64,000 bases of DNA from Chromobacterium sp. ATCC 53434 (GCF_002848345.1 NZ_CP025429.1:3038001-3102000); one strand, 5' to 3'. Counted from the first letter of the stretch, positions 19,338 through 28,627 are shown. Made by a program: numbers and translations. The notes: generated by a model not told the origin, from the sequence alone.

Positions 19338-20810
19338 ATGCGCATCGCCTTCGACCATAGCTACGCCCGCGAACTGCCCGGCGCCTGGGAAGCCACCCAG
19401 GCCGACACGCCGCCGGCGCCGGAACTGCTGTACTGGAACGCCGAACTGGCCGACAAGCTGGGCCTGGACGCCAGCCAGACCGGCGAGGCCGAACTGGCGC
19501 GGCTGTTCTCCGGCGCCGAGCTGCCCGCCGGCGCGCAGCCCATCGCCCAGGCCTATGCCGGCCACCAGTTCGGCGGCCTGTCGCCGTCGCTGGGCGACGG
19601 CCGCGCGCTGCTGCTGGGCGAGGTGACGGACCGCGACGGCGCCCGCCGCGACATCGCCTTCAAGGGCAGCGGCCCGACGCCGTTCTCGCGCCGCGGCGAC
19701 GGCAAGGCGGCCGTCGGCCCGATGCTGCGCGAGCTGATCATAGGCGAGGCGATGCAGGCGCTGGGCATCCCGACCACCCGCGCGCTGGCGGTGGTGGCCA
19801 CCGGCGAGCCGGTCTACCGCGAGCGGCCGCAGCGCGGCGCGGTGCTGACCCGCGTCGCCGCCAGCCATCTGCGCGTCGGCACCTTCCAGTACTTCGCCAT
19901 CCGCGGCGAGGCCGAGATGCTGCAAAAGCTGGCCGACTACACCATCGCCCGCCACTACCCGGAACTGGCCGGCCGCGACGACCGCCATCTGGCGCTGCTG
20001 GAGGCCGTGTCGGAACGCCAGGCGGCGCTGATCGCCCGCTGGATGCACGCCGGCTTCATCCACGGCGTGATGAACACCGACAATATGGCGCTGTCCGGCG
20101 AAACGATAGACTACGGCCCCTGCGCCTTCATGGACGCCCACCATCCGGACACCGTGTTCAGCTCCATCGACCACCAGGGCCGCTACGCCTACGGCAACCA
20201 ACCGGCCATCGCCCAGTGGAATCTGGCCCGCCTCGCCGAAACGCTGCTGCCGCTGATCGCGCCGGACGAGCCGGCCTCGGCTGTGCCGGCCGCCACCGCC
20301 GTCATCGAGGGCTTCGCCGAACACTACCACGAGCACTGGCTGGCCCAGGCCCGCGTCAAGCTGGGCCTGAACGACGCCCAGAACGGGGACGAGGCGCTGG
20401 CCAAGGACTGGCTGACGCTGCTGGCGGCCCAGGGGGTGGACCACACGCTGGCCTGGCGCCATCTGGCCGACGCCGCCGAAGGCCGGCGCGAGCCGCTGGC
20501 CGCGCTGTTCCCGGCGCCGCAGGAGCTGGAGGCGTGGCTGAAGCCATGGCTGGCCAGGCTGGCGCCCCGCACCCGTCGCCCGGCCGACATCGCCGCGGCG
20601 ATGCGCCGCGCCAGCCCGCTCTACATCCCGCGCAACCACCTGGTGGAAGAGGCGCTGCAGGCCGCCGCCGAACGCGGCGACATGGCGCCGACGCTGGCGC
20701 TGCTGGACGCGCTGCGCCGGCCGTTCGACGAGCGCGACGATCTGGCGCGCTACGCGCAGCCGGCGGCGCCGGAAGTGGCCGAGGGATACAGGACGTTTTG
20801 CGGGACCTGA
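19338..20810 (+). CDS. selO: Protein adenylyltransferase SelO (YdiU family)
   Basis: Pseudokinase-fold enzyme that transfers AMP from ATP to protein hydroxyl groups, linked to redox homeostasis. 490 residues, full length. Conserved segments: YAGHQFGGLSPSLGDGRA (nucleotide loop), AFKGSGPTPFSRRGDGKA, GVMNTDNMALSGETIDYGP (metal-binding Asn and Asp of the kinase-like site) and CAFMDAH. Some homologues have a selenocysteine three residues from the end; here the corresponding tail is FCGT, with cysteine. ATG 19338 follows a modest site. It is the first of three plus-strand genes separated by short gaps (selO, VOC protein, GNAT) that could be co-transcribed. Confidence 0.94.
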   Translation: MRIAFDHSYARELPGAWEATQADTPPAPELLYWNAELADKLGLDASQTGEAELARLFSGAELPAGAQPIAQAYAGHQFGGLSPSLGDGRALLLGEVTDRDGARRDIAFKGSGPTPFSRRGDGKAAVGPMLRELIIGEAMQALGIPTTRALAVVATGEPVYRERPQRGAVLTRVAASHLRVGTFQYFAIRGEAEMLQKLADYTIARHYPELAGRDDRHLALLEAVSERQAALIARWMHAGFIHGVMNTDNMALSGETIDYGPCAFMDAHHPDTVFSSIDHQGRYAYGNQPAIAQWNLARLAETLLPLIAPDEPASAVPAATAVIEGFAEHYHEHWLAQARVKLGLNDAQNGDEALAKDWLTLLAAQGVDHTLAWRHLADAAEGRREPLAALFPAPQELEAWLKPWLARLAPRTRRPADIAAAMRRASPLYIPRNHLVEEALQAAAERGDMAPTLALLDALRRPFDERDDLARYAQPAAPEVAEGYRTFCGT

Positions 20811-20836
20811 ACCGTCGCCGCGCAGGAAGGACGCAT

Positions 20837-21223
20837 ATGAATTCAGACTACCAGTTCCATCACATGGGCATCCCCACCACGGAGCCCAAGCCCAACGAGC
20901 GCTACAGCGCCAAGTACCGGATGTACACCGCCGACGCCGACAGCGGGGATTTCCGCATCCAGTGGCACCGCTTCGAGCCCGGCTGTCCGCTGCATCCGCT
21001 GATCCAGACGCTGCCGCATCCGGCGTTCAAGGTGCCCGACCTGGCCCGCGCCATCGAAGGCAGGACGGTGCTGCTGGGACCGTATGAACCGCTGCCGGAC
21101 TACCGCGTCGCCATCATAGAGGAAGGCGGCGTGCCGATAGAATTCATCGAGACCGCGCTCAGCGACGAGGAAATCTGGGGACGCGCCAAGCAGGGGCCGT
21201 CCGAGCTCTATTCCGGCGACTGA
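20837..21223 (+). CDS. VOC-superfamily (glyoxalase-like) protein
   Basis: 128 residues resembling the vicinal-oxygen-chelate fold: an N-terminal HHMGIPTTEP strand and a C-terminal half GPYEPLPDYRVAIIEEGGVPIEFIE, where the Glu that usually binds metal sits in the last strand. The domain is single and short, so it would work as a dimer. No substrate can be read. Start ATG 20837 follows CAGGAAGGACGC; a longer open frame upstream is only the shadow of selO. It lies 26 bases after selO. Confidence 0.7.
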   Translation: MNSDYQFHHMGIPTTEPKPNERYSAKYRMYTADADSGDFRIQWHRFEPGCPLHPLIQTLPHPAFKVPDLARAIEGRTVLLGPYEPLPDYRVAIIEEGGVPIEFIETALSDEEIWGRAKQGPSELYSGD

Positions 21224-21292
21224 AGCGCCCCGCCCTTTCCATCCCGGCCGCGGCGCTTGCGGCCGCCGGACACCAGCATTCGGGGAACAAGC

Positions 21293-21739
21293 ATGCCGTC
21301 GTTCACGCTACGCCGAGCCGATAAGGACGACGAGCCGCTGGCCTTTCGGATTTTTTCGACCGCGATGCGCGAATACGTCGAACGGACCTGGGGCTGGGAT
21401 GAAGTCCGTCAACGCCAGGGCCACCGAGCCGACTTCAGGCCGGACCTGCACAGCATCGTGCTGGTCGACGGCCAGGCCGCCGGCGTGATCAGCGTAGAGG
21501 AACACCCCGGCCACCTGCAATTGCTCAAGCTCTATCTATTGCCGGCATTCTGCGGGCAGGGCCTGGGTTCGCGGCTGCTGCTCGCCGTCATCGCGCAGGG
21601 CCAGGCCGCCGGCAAGCCCGTCCATTTGCGCGTGCTGCGGGCGAACGGGCCGGCCCAGGCCTTCTACGCCGGGCACGGCTTCCTGGTCGTCGATGAAACG
21701 CCGGAGAGGATCTTTATGCGGCATCAGGCAGCCAACTGA
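21293..21739 (+). CDS. GNAT-family N-acetyltransferase
   Basis: 148-residue acetyltransferase. The acetyl-CoA-binding motif A is LYLLPAFCGQGLGSRLL (the Q-x-x-G-x-G-type loop), followed by LRVLRANGPAQAFYAGHGFLVV, the beta5-alpha4 segment of the family. Start ATG 21293 (MPSFTLRRAD); 12 further codons are open upstream. It lies 69 bases after the VOC gene on the same strand and converges with another GNAT gene. Substrate unknown. Confidence 0.85.
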   Translation: MPSFTLRRADKDDEPLAFRIFSTAMREYVERTWGWDEVRQRQGHRADFRPDLHSIVLVDGQAAGVISVEEHPGHLQLLKLYLLPAFCGQGLGSRLLLAVIAQGQAAGKPVHLRVLRANGPAQAFYAGHGFLVVDETPERIFMRHQAAN

Positions 21740-21751
21740 GTTCCACCGCCC

Positions 21752-22267
21752 TCAAGCCGGGTCCAGCCGCTTTTCCATCACATAGTCATCCATCACGAAG
21801 CCGTTGCCGATGTCGGCCACCACTTCCTCCCGCACGGAGAAGCCGCGCTTCTCATACACGGCGATGGCGCCGGCGTTGTAGCGGTTGACGGTCAGCATCA
21901 GCGTGTCGCAGCCGCCGGCGCGGGCGGCGGCCTCCACTTCGGCCATCATCCGGCCGCCCAGGCCCTGGCCCCGCCGCGCCTCCAATAGATACAGCTGCTC
22001 CAGCTTCATCTCGCCGGGCTGCGGGCTCAGCGCATAGCTGCAATAGCCGCACAGCCCGCCGTCCACCCGCAGCAGCCGGAACCAGCGATCCGGCGCGCCC
22101 AGATAGCGGCCCAGCTTTTCCGACGTGTAGCGGCCGGCCAGCATGTAGGCGATCTGCTCGCGCGAGATCATGTCGATGAAGTGCCGGTGCCAGATCGCGC
22201 CGGCCAGTTCGGCCACGGCGGCGAAGTCGTCCGGGCCCAGGCTGTCGAAACGTATCGTTGCGCTCAC
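21752..22267 (-). CDS. GNAT-family N-acetyltransferase
   Basis: 171-residue acetyltransferase with the start set at GTG 22267, which is preceded by GGGGAGAGCGAC and gives VSATIRFDSLGPDDF. A longer frame (to 22402) has no better site. Acetyl-CoA loop: LYLLEARRGQGLGGRMM; following segment: MLTVNRYNAGAIAVYEKRGF, typical of GNAT proteins acting on small molecules. The C-terminus reads VMDDYVMEKRLDPA. It is convergent with the preceding GNAT gene (13 bases between stops) but is not closely related to it. Substrate unknown. Confidence 0.85.
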   Translation of the reverse strand: MSATIRFDSLGPDDFAAVAELAGAIWHRHFIDMISREQIAYMLAGRYTSEKLGRYLGAPDRWFRLLRVDGGLCGYCSYALSPQPGEMKLEQLYLLEARRGQGLGGRMMAEVEAAARAGGCDTLMLTVNRYNAGAIAVYEKRGFSVREEVVADIGNGFVMDDYVMEKRLDPA

Positions 22268-22437
22268 GTCGCTCTCCCCTATCGGCCCGCAGGCAAAGGC
22301 AGTCCATTTATTGTGGAAACCCCGGGCCGCGACGTCCAGCTGGCCGGACGGAGATTGCAAAAGCACCGCCGTCGGCGCATAAAGACAAGATATTCCACCC
22401 AAGTCACGACCATCGTCCTAGCCGTCTCGGAGCGCTA

Positions 22438-23784
22438 ATGGCCGCCACCCTGCAACTGTCGCAGCTGATCAGCGCGCTCAGCTACGCGCTGGACATCACC
22501 GAGGGCCAGCCGGAGGGACATTGCGTGCGCAGCTGCTGGATAGGCATGCGCATCGGCCGCGCCATCGGGCTGGAAGCGCAGGCGCTGTGGGATCTTTACT
22601 ACACCATCCTGCTGAAGGATCTCGGCTGCAGCAGCAACGCCGCCCGCATCAGCGAGCTGTATCTGGCCGACGACCGCCGCTTCAAGCAGGATTTCAAGCT
22701 GGTGGGCCCGGGCCTGCCGCAGGTGCTGGGTTTCGTGTTTTCCAGCACCGGCACCCATGCCGGGGGCTGGCGACGGCGCGCCGAGTCCATCCTGAACGTG
22801 CTGCGCAACGGCAAGGAAATCGCAGACGAGTTGATCCACACCCGTTGCCACCGCGGCGCCGACATCGCCCGCCAACTGCGCTTCAATGAAAACGTCGCCT
22901 GCGGCATCCAGAGCCTGGACGAGCACTGGGACGGTTCGGGCCGGCCGCTGGGCCTCAGCGGCGACGCCATTCCGCTGAACGCCCGCATCGCGCTCCTGGC
23001 CCAGGTGGCGGACGTGTTTCACGCCACCCACGACCGGCACGCCGCGCGCGAGCAGGCGCGCCTGCGCGCCGGCTGCTGGTTCGATCCGGCGCTGACGCAG
23101 GCCTTTCTGGACGCGGCCGACGACGAGGCTTTCTGGCGGCAGCTGGAGGCCGACGACGTCGAGCAGGCGGTGCTGGCGCTGGAGCCGGCCCAGTGCGCGG
23201 TGCCGCTGGACGAGGATTACATGGATCAGATCGCCGAGGGCTTCGGCCTGGTCGTCGACTCCAAGAGCCCGTTCACCGCCGGCCACAGCCAGCGCGTCGG
23301 CTACTACACCGACCGCATCGCCATGCGGATGGGCGTCGATCCGGCGCGCCGCCGCTGGCTGCGCCGCGCCGCGCTGTTGCACGACGTCGGCAAGCTGGGC
23401 GTCAGCAACACCATACTGGACAAACCCGGCCCGCTGAACGCCCGCGAGTGGGAGGCGGTGAAGCTGCACGCCAGCTACACCGAGGCGATCCTGGGCCGGA
23501 TCTCGTCATTCGCCGAGCTGGCCTGCGTCGCCGGCGCCCACCACGAGCGGCTGGACGGCCAGGGCTATCCGCGCGGCCTGTCGGCCGAGTCCATCACGAT
23601 GGAAACCCGCATCATCACCACCGCCGACATTTTCGACGCCATCCACGCCGAACGCCCCTATCATCCGCCGACCCCGGTCTCGCAGACGCTGGAACTGATG
23701 CGCCGCAGCCTGGGATGGGCGATAGACCCGGCCTGTTTCGCGGCGCTGGAACATGTGCTGGATGTCGAGAGCGCCGCGGAATGA
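22438..23784 (+). CDS. HD-GYP domain protein with degenerate N-terminal HD copy
   Basis: 448 residues, two HD-type halves. The C-terminal half has a full HD-GYP signature (LLHDVGKLG, then HHERLDGQGYPRGL), expected of cyclic-di-GMP phosphodiesterases. The N-terminal half is a divergent copy: ILLKDLGCSSNA stands where HDxGK belongs (His replaced by Lys) and EHWDGSGRPLGL stands where HHExxDGxGYP belongs. It is therefore probably structural or regulatory. There is no membrane segment or receiver domain. Start ATG 22438 follows TCGGAGCGCTA; the frame is open for 60 codons further upstream, overlapping the divergent GNAT gene, and is less likely. No diguanylate cyclase is nearby. Confidence 0.85.
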   Translation: MAATLQLSQLISALSYALDITEGQPEGHCVRSCWIGMRIGRAIGLEAQALWDLYYTILLKDLGCSSNAARISELYLADDRRFKQDFKLVGPGLPQVLGFVFSSTGTHAGGWRRRAESILNVLRNGKEIADELIHTRCHRGADIARQLRFNENVACGIQSLDEHWDGSGRPLGLSGDAIPLNARIALLAQVADVFHATHDRHAAREQARLRAGCWFDPALTQAFLDAADDEAFWRQLEADDVEQAVLALEPAQCAVPLDEDYMDQIAEGFGLVVDSKSPFTAGHSQRVGYYTDRIAMRMGVDPARRRWLRRAALLHDVGKLGVSNTILDKPGPLNAREWEAVKLHASYTEAILGRISSFAELACVAGAHHERLDGQGYPRGLSAESITMETRIITTADIFDAIHAERPYHPPTPVSQTLELMRRSLGWAIDPACFAALEHVLDVESAAE

Positions 23785-23797
23785 CGCCCGCCCGGCT

Positions 23798-25396
23798 TCA
23801 GGCGAAGTCGTTGATGCGCGCGGGCGCCAGTTGCAGCGCCGGCTGCGCGCCCGGATGGCTGCCGCGCCAGGCCTGGTAGTCCTTCCAGGCCTGGTCCAGC
23901 CGCTGGCTGACCCTGGCGTCCCCGTCCACCGGCGTCAACTCCACCCCCATGCGCTGCAAGGTGCGGAAAATCCCGTCCACGTCCTGCCGGCCGCGGAAGC
24001 CCGGTTGCGCGTCGTCGCTGTTGCGCGCGCCCTTCTGCTCGACCTGGGCCCAGGCGTTGAAGGCCGCCAGGTCGCCGGCCTGCTGCAAGCCGTTTCCGGC
24101 CACCGCGCTGACGCCGTCGTCGTCCTGCAAGGCCTGGTGCAGGCCGGCCAGCCGGTCCAGCACCGCCTGGGCCTGCTTGTCGTTGCGGGTACGCCCGGCG
24201 ACATTCGCCAGATCGGCCATGCCCAGCGGCGTCCGGTACTGCGGCTTCAGGCCGTGCCGCTGCGCGTCGGCCAGCGACTCCAGATCGCGGCGGTAGTAGT
24301 TCATCGGGTCCACCATGCCGCGCTCGGTCAAGGGCAGCAAGGAATCGGCATCGTCCTGCGACAGCGCGCCATTGGCCTGCAGCAGCTTGCCCAATTGCTT
24401 CAGCTGGTCCATCGAGGCATTGGCGACATCGACGCCCTTCAGCACTTGCAGCATCGGCAGGCTCATGCCGTACTGCGCCTCCAGCTGGAAACGCTGGTTC
24501 AGCGCGTCGGCCTGCCGTCGCGGGCTCGCCGGCGCCTCCGTCCGCGCGGCCGGCGCGGCGCTCGCCTGCGGATCGCCCGGCGGCGTCGCCGGCTTTTCCC
24601 GCGGCGCCTGCAAGTCTATCTTCGCCTGCTCGCCGGGATGCTGCGCCTGCCAGGCCTGATAGCTTTTCCAGGCCTGCGCCATGCGGTCCGCGCCGCCGGC
24701 CTGGTCCGATTCCGGCGGCAGGCCGACGCCCAGCCGCTGCAGCGTATTCATCACCGCGTCCACCGTGTCCTGATCGAACGACGGCGCCGGCCCGTCCGGC
24801 TGCCGCTGGCCTTGCTGCCGCGACCAGTCGTTGAAGCGCTTGACGTCGGCCGCCTGGCTCATGCCGCCATCGGCGGCCGCCTGCACGCTGTCGTCCTCCT
24901 GCAGCGCGTCGTGCAGGCCGGCCAGGCGGTTCAGCATCTCCTGCACCCGCGCATTGCCTTGCAGGATGAAATCATAGGACTTCATCGTGACCTCGCCAGC
25001 CTTGATCTCGGCCATCGCCTGGTCGCGGCGCTTGGCGAAGATTTCCAGCGCATTGCTGTCGCCGGCGGTTTTCCAGCCCTTGGCCTCGATGTCGCCGCGT
25101 ATCCCGGCGGAGACATCGCCGTCCATTTCGCCCCGCGCCTGCATCAGGTCGCTGAGCACGGCCAGATCCTTGCCCGACATATTGCGCACATCGTACTGCT
25201 TCAGCAGCTGCAGCGTTTGCATGCTCATGCCGTAACGCGACTCGGGAGAGCCCACCTCCCTCCCCTTGTTGTCCAGCAACGGCGCCGCGCCGCTGGGACC
25301 GGCCGGCGCGGGCGCCGCCACCCGGACCGTCGCGGCCGCCGGCTGCCATGCCGCTTGCGGCCGGTAGGCGATGGAGAATCCGTCGTTCACGGCCAT
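23798..25396 (-). CDS. Uncharacterised protein made of two copies of one domain
   Basis: 532 residues, no family recognised. Residues about 55-264 and 309-524 are copies of the same roughly 210-residue unit: YGMSMQTLQLLKQYDV against YGMSLPMLQVLKGVDV, then LNRLAGLHDALQEDDSV against LDRLAGLHQALQDDDGV, and AQAWKSYQAWQAQHPG against DQAWKDYQAWRGSHPG. A Pro/Ala-rich linker (about 265-305) joins them. The units look helical and acidic. There is no signal peptide, membrane segment or cysteine. ATG 25396 follows CAGGGAGCACAGT, and the 160 bases upstream are unusually AT-rich, so it may carry a regulated promoter. Secreted effector, scaffold or phage-related protein are all possible; nothing in the context decides. 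Confidence 0.7.
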   Translation of the reverse strand: MAVNDGFSIAYRPQAAWQPAAATVRVAAPAPAGPSGAAPLLDNKGREVGSPESRYGMSMQTLQLLKQYDVRNMSGKDLAVLSDLMQARGEMDGDVSAGIRGDIEAKGWKTAGDSNALEIFAKRRDQAMAEIKAGEVTMKSYDFILQGNARVQEMLNRLAGLHDALQEDDSVQAAADGGMSQAADVKRFNDWSRQQGQRQPDGPAPSFDQDTVDAVMNTLQRLGVGLPPESDQAGGADRMAQAWKSYQAWQAQHPGEQAKIDLQAPREKPATPPGDPQASAAPAARTEAPASPRRQADALNQRFQLEAQYGMSLPMLQVLKGVDVANASMDQLKQLGKLLQANGALSQDDADSLLPLTERGMVDPMNYYRRDLESLADAQRHGLKPQYRTPLGMADLANVAGRTRNDKQAQAVLDRLAGLHQALQDDDGVSAVAGNGLQQAGDLAAFNAWAQVEQKGARNSDDAQPGFRGRQDVDGIFRTLQRMGVELTPVDGDARVSQRLDQAWKDYQAWRGSHPGAQPALQLAPARINDFA

Positions 25397-25560
25397 ACTG
25401 TGCTCCCTGTATACTATCCACCTGCTCGATATCGGCTCATGTCATGAAATATTTAGTCAAAATATTCCAAAAATGTGATTAACAATCCGGCAAAGCCGCC
25501 GCATCAGGCAATCTTGCGCCTCTCCCTTCCGCCCATCACGCTTTCGTCCATACTACGCAC

Positions 25561-26331
25561 ATGCACTTCATCTTCGATATCGACGGCACGATCTGCTTCA
25601 ACGGCCACAGCATCAGCCCGGCCATACAGGACGCGCTGTCCCAGCTGGAAGACCACGGCCATCAGATAGGCTTCGCCTCCGCCCGCCCCTACCGCGACAT
25701 ACTGCACCTGCTGGACGAGCGCTTCCACGACCGCCTGTTCGTCGGCTCCAACGGCGCGATGATCTGGCACCGGGGCGCGCTGGCCGACATCGTTCCGCTG
25801 CCGGACGACACGCTGGCGCAGCTGTTCGAGCTGGCCGAACGCCACCGCGCCTCCTGCCTGGTGGATTTGGACTGGCACTACCATTACAGCGGCGACCCGG
25901 CGCATCCGTTCATGCAGCTGGTGGACCCGCAGCGCCGCGCCCGCCACGTCGGCCGCGACGAGATCCGCCAGCCGGTCAAGATGCTGGTCACCGAGTGCGC
26001 CGACGGCGAGGCGCTGCAGCAGGACCTGGACCGCCGCGCCGACATCAACATCCATCACCATTCCGACCAGCAGATCGTCGACATCACCGCCGCCGGCGTC
26101 GACAAGATGAGCGCGCTGTCCCGCCACGGCATCGCCGCCGCGGAGCTGGTCTGCTTCGGCAACGACAGCAATGACTTGTCGATGTTCGCCGCCGCCGGCC
26201 ACTCGGTGCTGATCGGCGGCCACCCGCAGTTGCTGCCGCACGCGACCGAGCGCATAGAACGCGACGACGGCACCGAACAGACGCTGATCGCGGCGCTGGA
26301 CCGGCTGGGCCGGCGCTTTGCCGCCGGCTAG
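25561..26331 (+). CDS. HAD-superfamily Cof-type sugar phosphatase
   Basis: 256-residue phosphatase of HAD subfamily IIB. Motif I is FDIDGTICFNG with the nucleophile Asp near residue 6. Motif II lies in GFASARPY, and motif IV is CFGNDSNDLSMFAAAG with the metal-binding Asp pair. A C2-type cap lies between (residues about 85-180). These enzymes dephosphorylate sugar phosphates and similar small molecules. The start at ATG 25561 is supported by the motif position, though no strong ribosome site is seen. It is convergent with the EamA gene, with stops overlapping by 4 bases. Confidence 0.88.
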   Translation: MHFIFDIDGTICFNGHSISPAIQDALSQLEDHGHQIGFASARPYRDILHLLDERFHDRLFVGSNGAMIWHRGALADIVPLPDDTLAQLFELAERHRASCLVDLDWHYHYSGDPAHPFMQLVDPQRRARHVGRDEIRQPVKMLVTECADGEALQQDLDRRADINIHHHSDQQIVDITAAGVDKMSALSRHGIAAAELVCFGNDSNDLSMFAAAGHSVLIGGHPQLLPHATERIERDDGTEQTLIAALDRLGRRFAAG

Positions 26332-27191
26332 CCGTCGCGCAGCGCCCCCAGGCAGGCCGCCGTCGCCAGCGACATCCCGGCCAACTGCAGCGGGGTCGGC
26401 GTCTGGCCCAGCAGCCAGGCGCCGGCCAGCACCGCGATGGCCGGCTCCAGGCTCATCAGGACGCTGAAGGAAAAAGCCGGCATCCTCCTCAAGGCCTCGA
26501 GCTCCAGCAGATAAGGCAGGGCCGGCATCAGCAGCGACAGCCCGGCCAAGCGCAGCAGCGCCGTCGGTTGCGGCCACGCGCCTCCATCCAGCCAGACCCA
26601 GGGGGCCGCCGCCAGCGCGGCCACCGGCAAGGCCAGGGCCACGCCGTCGCCTCCCCCGCCTGTCCGCCCCGCCCGCCTGAGCAAGACGATGTACGCGGCC
26701 CAGCACGCGGCCGACAGCGCCGCCCAGGCCAGGCCGGCCGCATCGGCGACCCAGCGCTCCCCGTGGCGGGACAGCGCCAGGATGCCGATCAGCGCCAGCA
26801 GCGGCCACCGCCAGCGCCGCCCATCCTCCCGCCAGGCCAGCAGCAGCGGCCCGAGCAGATTGACGGCCACCGTCAAACCCTGCGGCAACGTGCGCAGGGC
26901 CGCGAAGAATCCCAGCAACATGCCGGCCATCGCGAGGCCCAGCAGCACCAGCGCCGGCTCCCGCCTCAAGGCCGGCAGCAGCGAAGGCCGCCGCCACAGC
27001 AGCAGGATCAGCGCGGCGAAGGCCAGTCGCAAGGCGGTGGCCCGAAACACGCCGATGCTCTGCGCGACCGGCATCGACAGCGACGCGCCGAACTGGACGC
27101 AGCACATCGACGACAGCGCCAGCCCGGCCCCGGCAAGCGTCCCGCCGGCGCCGCGCCGCCGGCCGTCGGCGTCAATAGGTGACGAACTCAC
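26328..27191 (-). CDS. EamA/DMT-family exporter, RhtA-like
   Basis: 287-residue drug/metabolite transporter with about ten membrane helices in two EamA repeats. The N-terminal SSMCCVQFGASLSMPVAQSIG and the central AALRTLPQGLTVAVNLLGPLLLA resemble the threonine/homoserine exporter RhtA. Export of an amino acid or related small metabolite is therefore likely, without certainty on substrate. It overlaps the upstream HAD gene by 20 bases on the same strand, so the two are translationally coupled. Confidence 0.87.
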   Translation of the reverse strand: MSSSPIDADGRRRGAGGTLAGAGLALSSMCCVQFGASLSMPVAQSIGVFRATALRLAFAALILLLWRRPSLLPALRREPALVLLGLAMAGMLLGFFAALRTLPQGLTVAVNLLGPLLLAWREDGRRWRWPLLALIGILALSRHGERWVADAAGLAWAALSAACWAAYIVLLRRAGRTGGGGDGVALALPVAALAAAPWVWLDGGAWPQPTALLRLAGLSLLMPALPYLLELEALRRMPAFSFSVLMSLEPAIAVLAGAWLLGQTPTPLQLAGMSLATAACLGALRDG

Positions 27192-28395
27192 CGCGCAGCT
27201 TCCGCTTCATCCGCCGGTGCGCCTCGGCCCACTCCTCCGACATGCCGTCTCCGCCGCGATGAACCAGGGCCGCGCCGCGCAGCTCCGCCTGCGCCCGGCC
27301 GATCACCGCGTCGATGTCGCGGCCGTTCCGCTCGATCAGCCGCAGCAACACCGGCACATGGCGCATGTCGTCGCTGACCAGGCCGATGGCCGCCGCGCGC
27401 GCCGCATCGGGCCCGTTGACGCCTATCGACCAAGGCGCGCGGCGCAGCATCGCCGCGTCGTTGGCGCCGTCGCCCATCGTCACCAGCCTGTCCAGGCCGC
27501 CGGCGCGGCGCGCCAGACCCAGCGCCAGCGCGGCCTTGGCCCGGTCCCCCACCATGGCGCAGGCCTCGACGATGCGGCCCAGCATGGTGGCGGCGACACG
27601 GCCCGCCCGCTCGCCGCGGGAATAGGAAATGCCCAGCTCCTCCCGGTAGAAGCGCTGAAAACGCCGCCGCAACAGCTTTCTGCCGGCATCGGAAAAGTGC
27701 CGCCGCCGCATCCCGCCATCCAGCCACAGCTCCGAGTGCCGGTCTATCAGCAGGCAGGCATCGTCCAGATAGGTCCGCACCAGATCGGTTTCGGCCTCCC
27801 ATCGCCCGTGCCGGCGCAGCATCGCCTCGGCCTCGGCCAGCGGAAACGGAGAGCCCAGCACCCTGCCCGCCTCCAGCCAGCCGCAGGCCAGAACCCGGGC
27901 CCGGTACGGCTGCTGCGGCGCGGTGGTGATGCCGGCCAGCTGCCAGCCCATCGCGGCCAGCTGCTCCGCCATGGCAGCCGCGCCGGGCGTCTCCGCCGAG
28001 CGCAAGGCCAACTGCTCCAGATAGCGGTAGTCGGCGCCGGCCGCCAGCAGCAAAGGCAGGGCGAAGATGGTATCGCTGCCCTCCTGCGCCAGCGTATAGC
28101 CCCCCGCCGGCGGCGGCGACGCCGCTCCGCCGTCGGGCCGCATCAGCGGCCGGGTATCGGCGCGGAAGGCGGCGTAGCCTTCGCCGTACAGTATCTGGCC
28201 GTAGGACGGCACGGCGTCCGTCGCGCCGGTCGCCGGTTTCAGGCAGGTCGACAGCGCCTCGGCGATGAAGTCCCCGAGGAACAGCGGCCCCTCGACATCG
28301 CTGGCCAGCAACCAGCCTCCGGGCCGGATGCCGGCCCGGCTCAAGCGCTCGCGCAAGTTGCCGCCGGTCGGCAGCCCCGCCATATCGTCTCGCAT
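27172..28395 (-). CDS. HAD-superfamily hydrolase with D-x-E first motif
   Basis: 407 residues from ATG 28395, which has the strong site GAGAGGTGGAATC; the frame is open for 82 more codons upstream. Motif I reads ASDVEGPLFLGD, i.e. Asp-x-Glu instead of the usual Asp-x-Asp. Motif IV is TMGDGANDAAML. A SDxEGP first motif occurs, as I recall, in a small set of HAD proteins in archaea (EhaR-like) and scattered bacteria, whose substrate is unknown. The large middle part (about 40-290) is a cap domain. Co-transcribed with the EamA exporter, overlapping it by 20 bases, so it may process the exported metabolite. Confidence 0.75.
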   Translation of the reverse strand: MRDDMAGLPTGGNLRERLSRAGIRPGGWLLASDVEGPLFLGDFIAEALSTCLKPATGATDAVPSYGQILYGEGYAAFRADTRPLMRPDGGAASPPPAGGYTLAQEGSDTIFALPLLLAAGADYRYLEQLALRSAETPGAAAMAEQLAAMGWQLAGITTAPQQPYRARVLACGWLEAGRVLGSPFPLAEAEAMLRRHGRWEAETDLVRTYLDDACLLIDRHSELWLDGGMRRRHFSDAGRKLLRRRFQRFYREELGISYSRGERAGRVAATMLGRIVEACAMVGDRAKAALALGLARRAGGLDRLVTMGDGANDAAMLRRAPWSIGVNGPDAARAAAIGLVSDDMRHVPVLLRLIERNGRDIDAVIGRAQAELRGAALVHRGGDGMSEEWAEAHRRMKRKLRGEFVTY

Positions 28396-28627
28396 GATTC
28401 CACCTCTCTTCGGCCGCGATGGCCAAAAGCCGCGCGCGATCCTTGATGGCGAACGCCCGCGTCGCCGCCGGGCGCCGCGCACGAAGACGCCCGGCCGCGC
28501 GAAACCAGAAATCGCGAAGTGGCTTAGGGTATAGAGACGTTCGCCACCGCTGACAACGGGATGCGGTTTGTCCTTAGCGCCGACGTTAAAGTCTTTCTGC
28601 GGGCGTCTAAGCGCGCGCCCCCCGATG

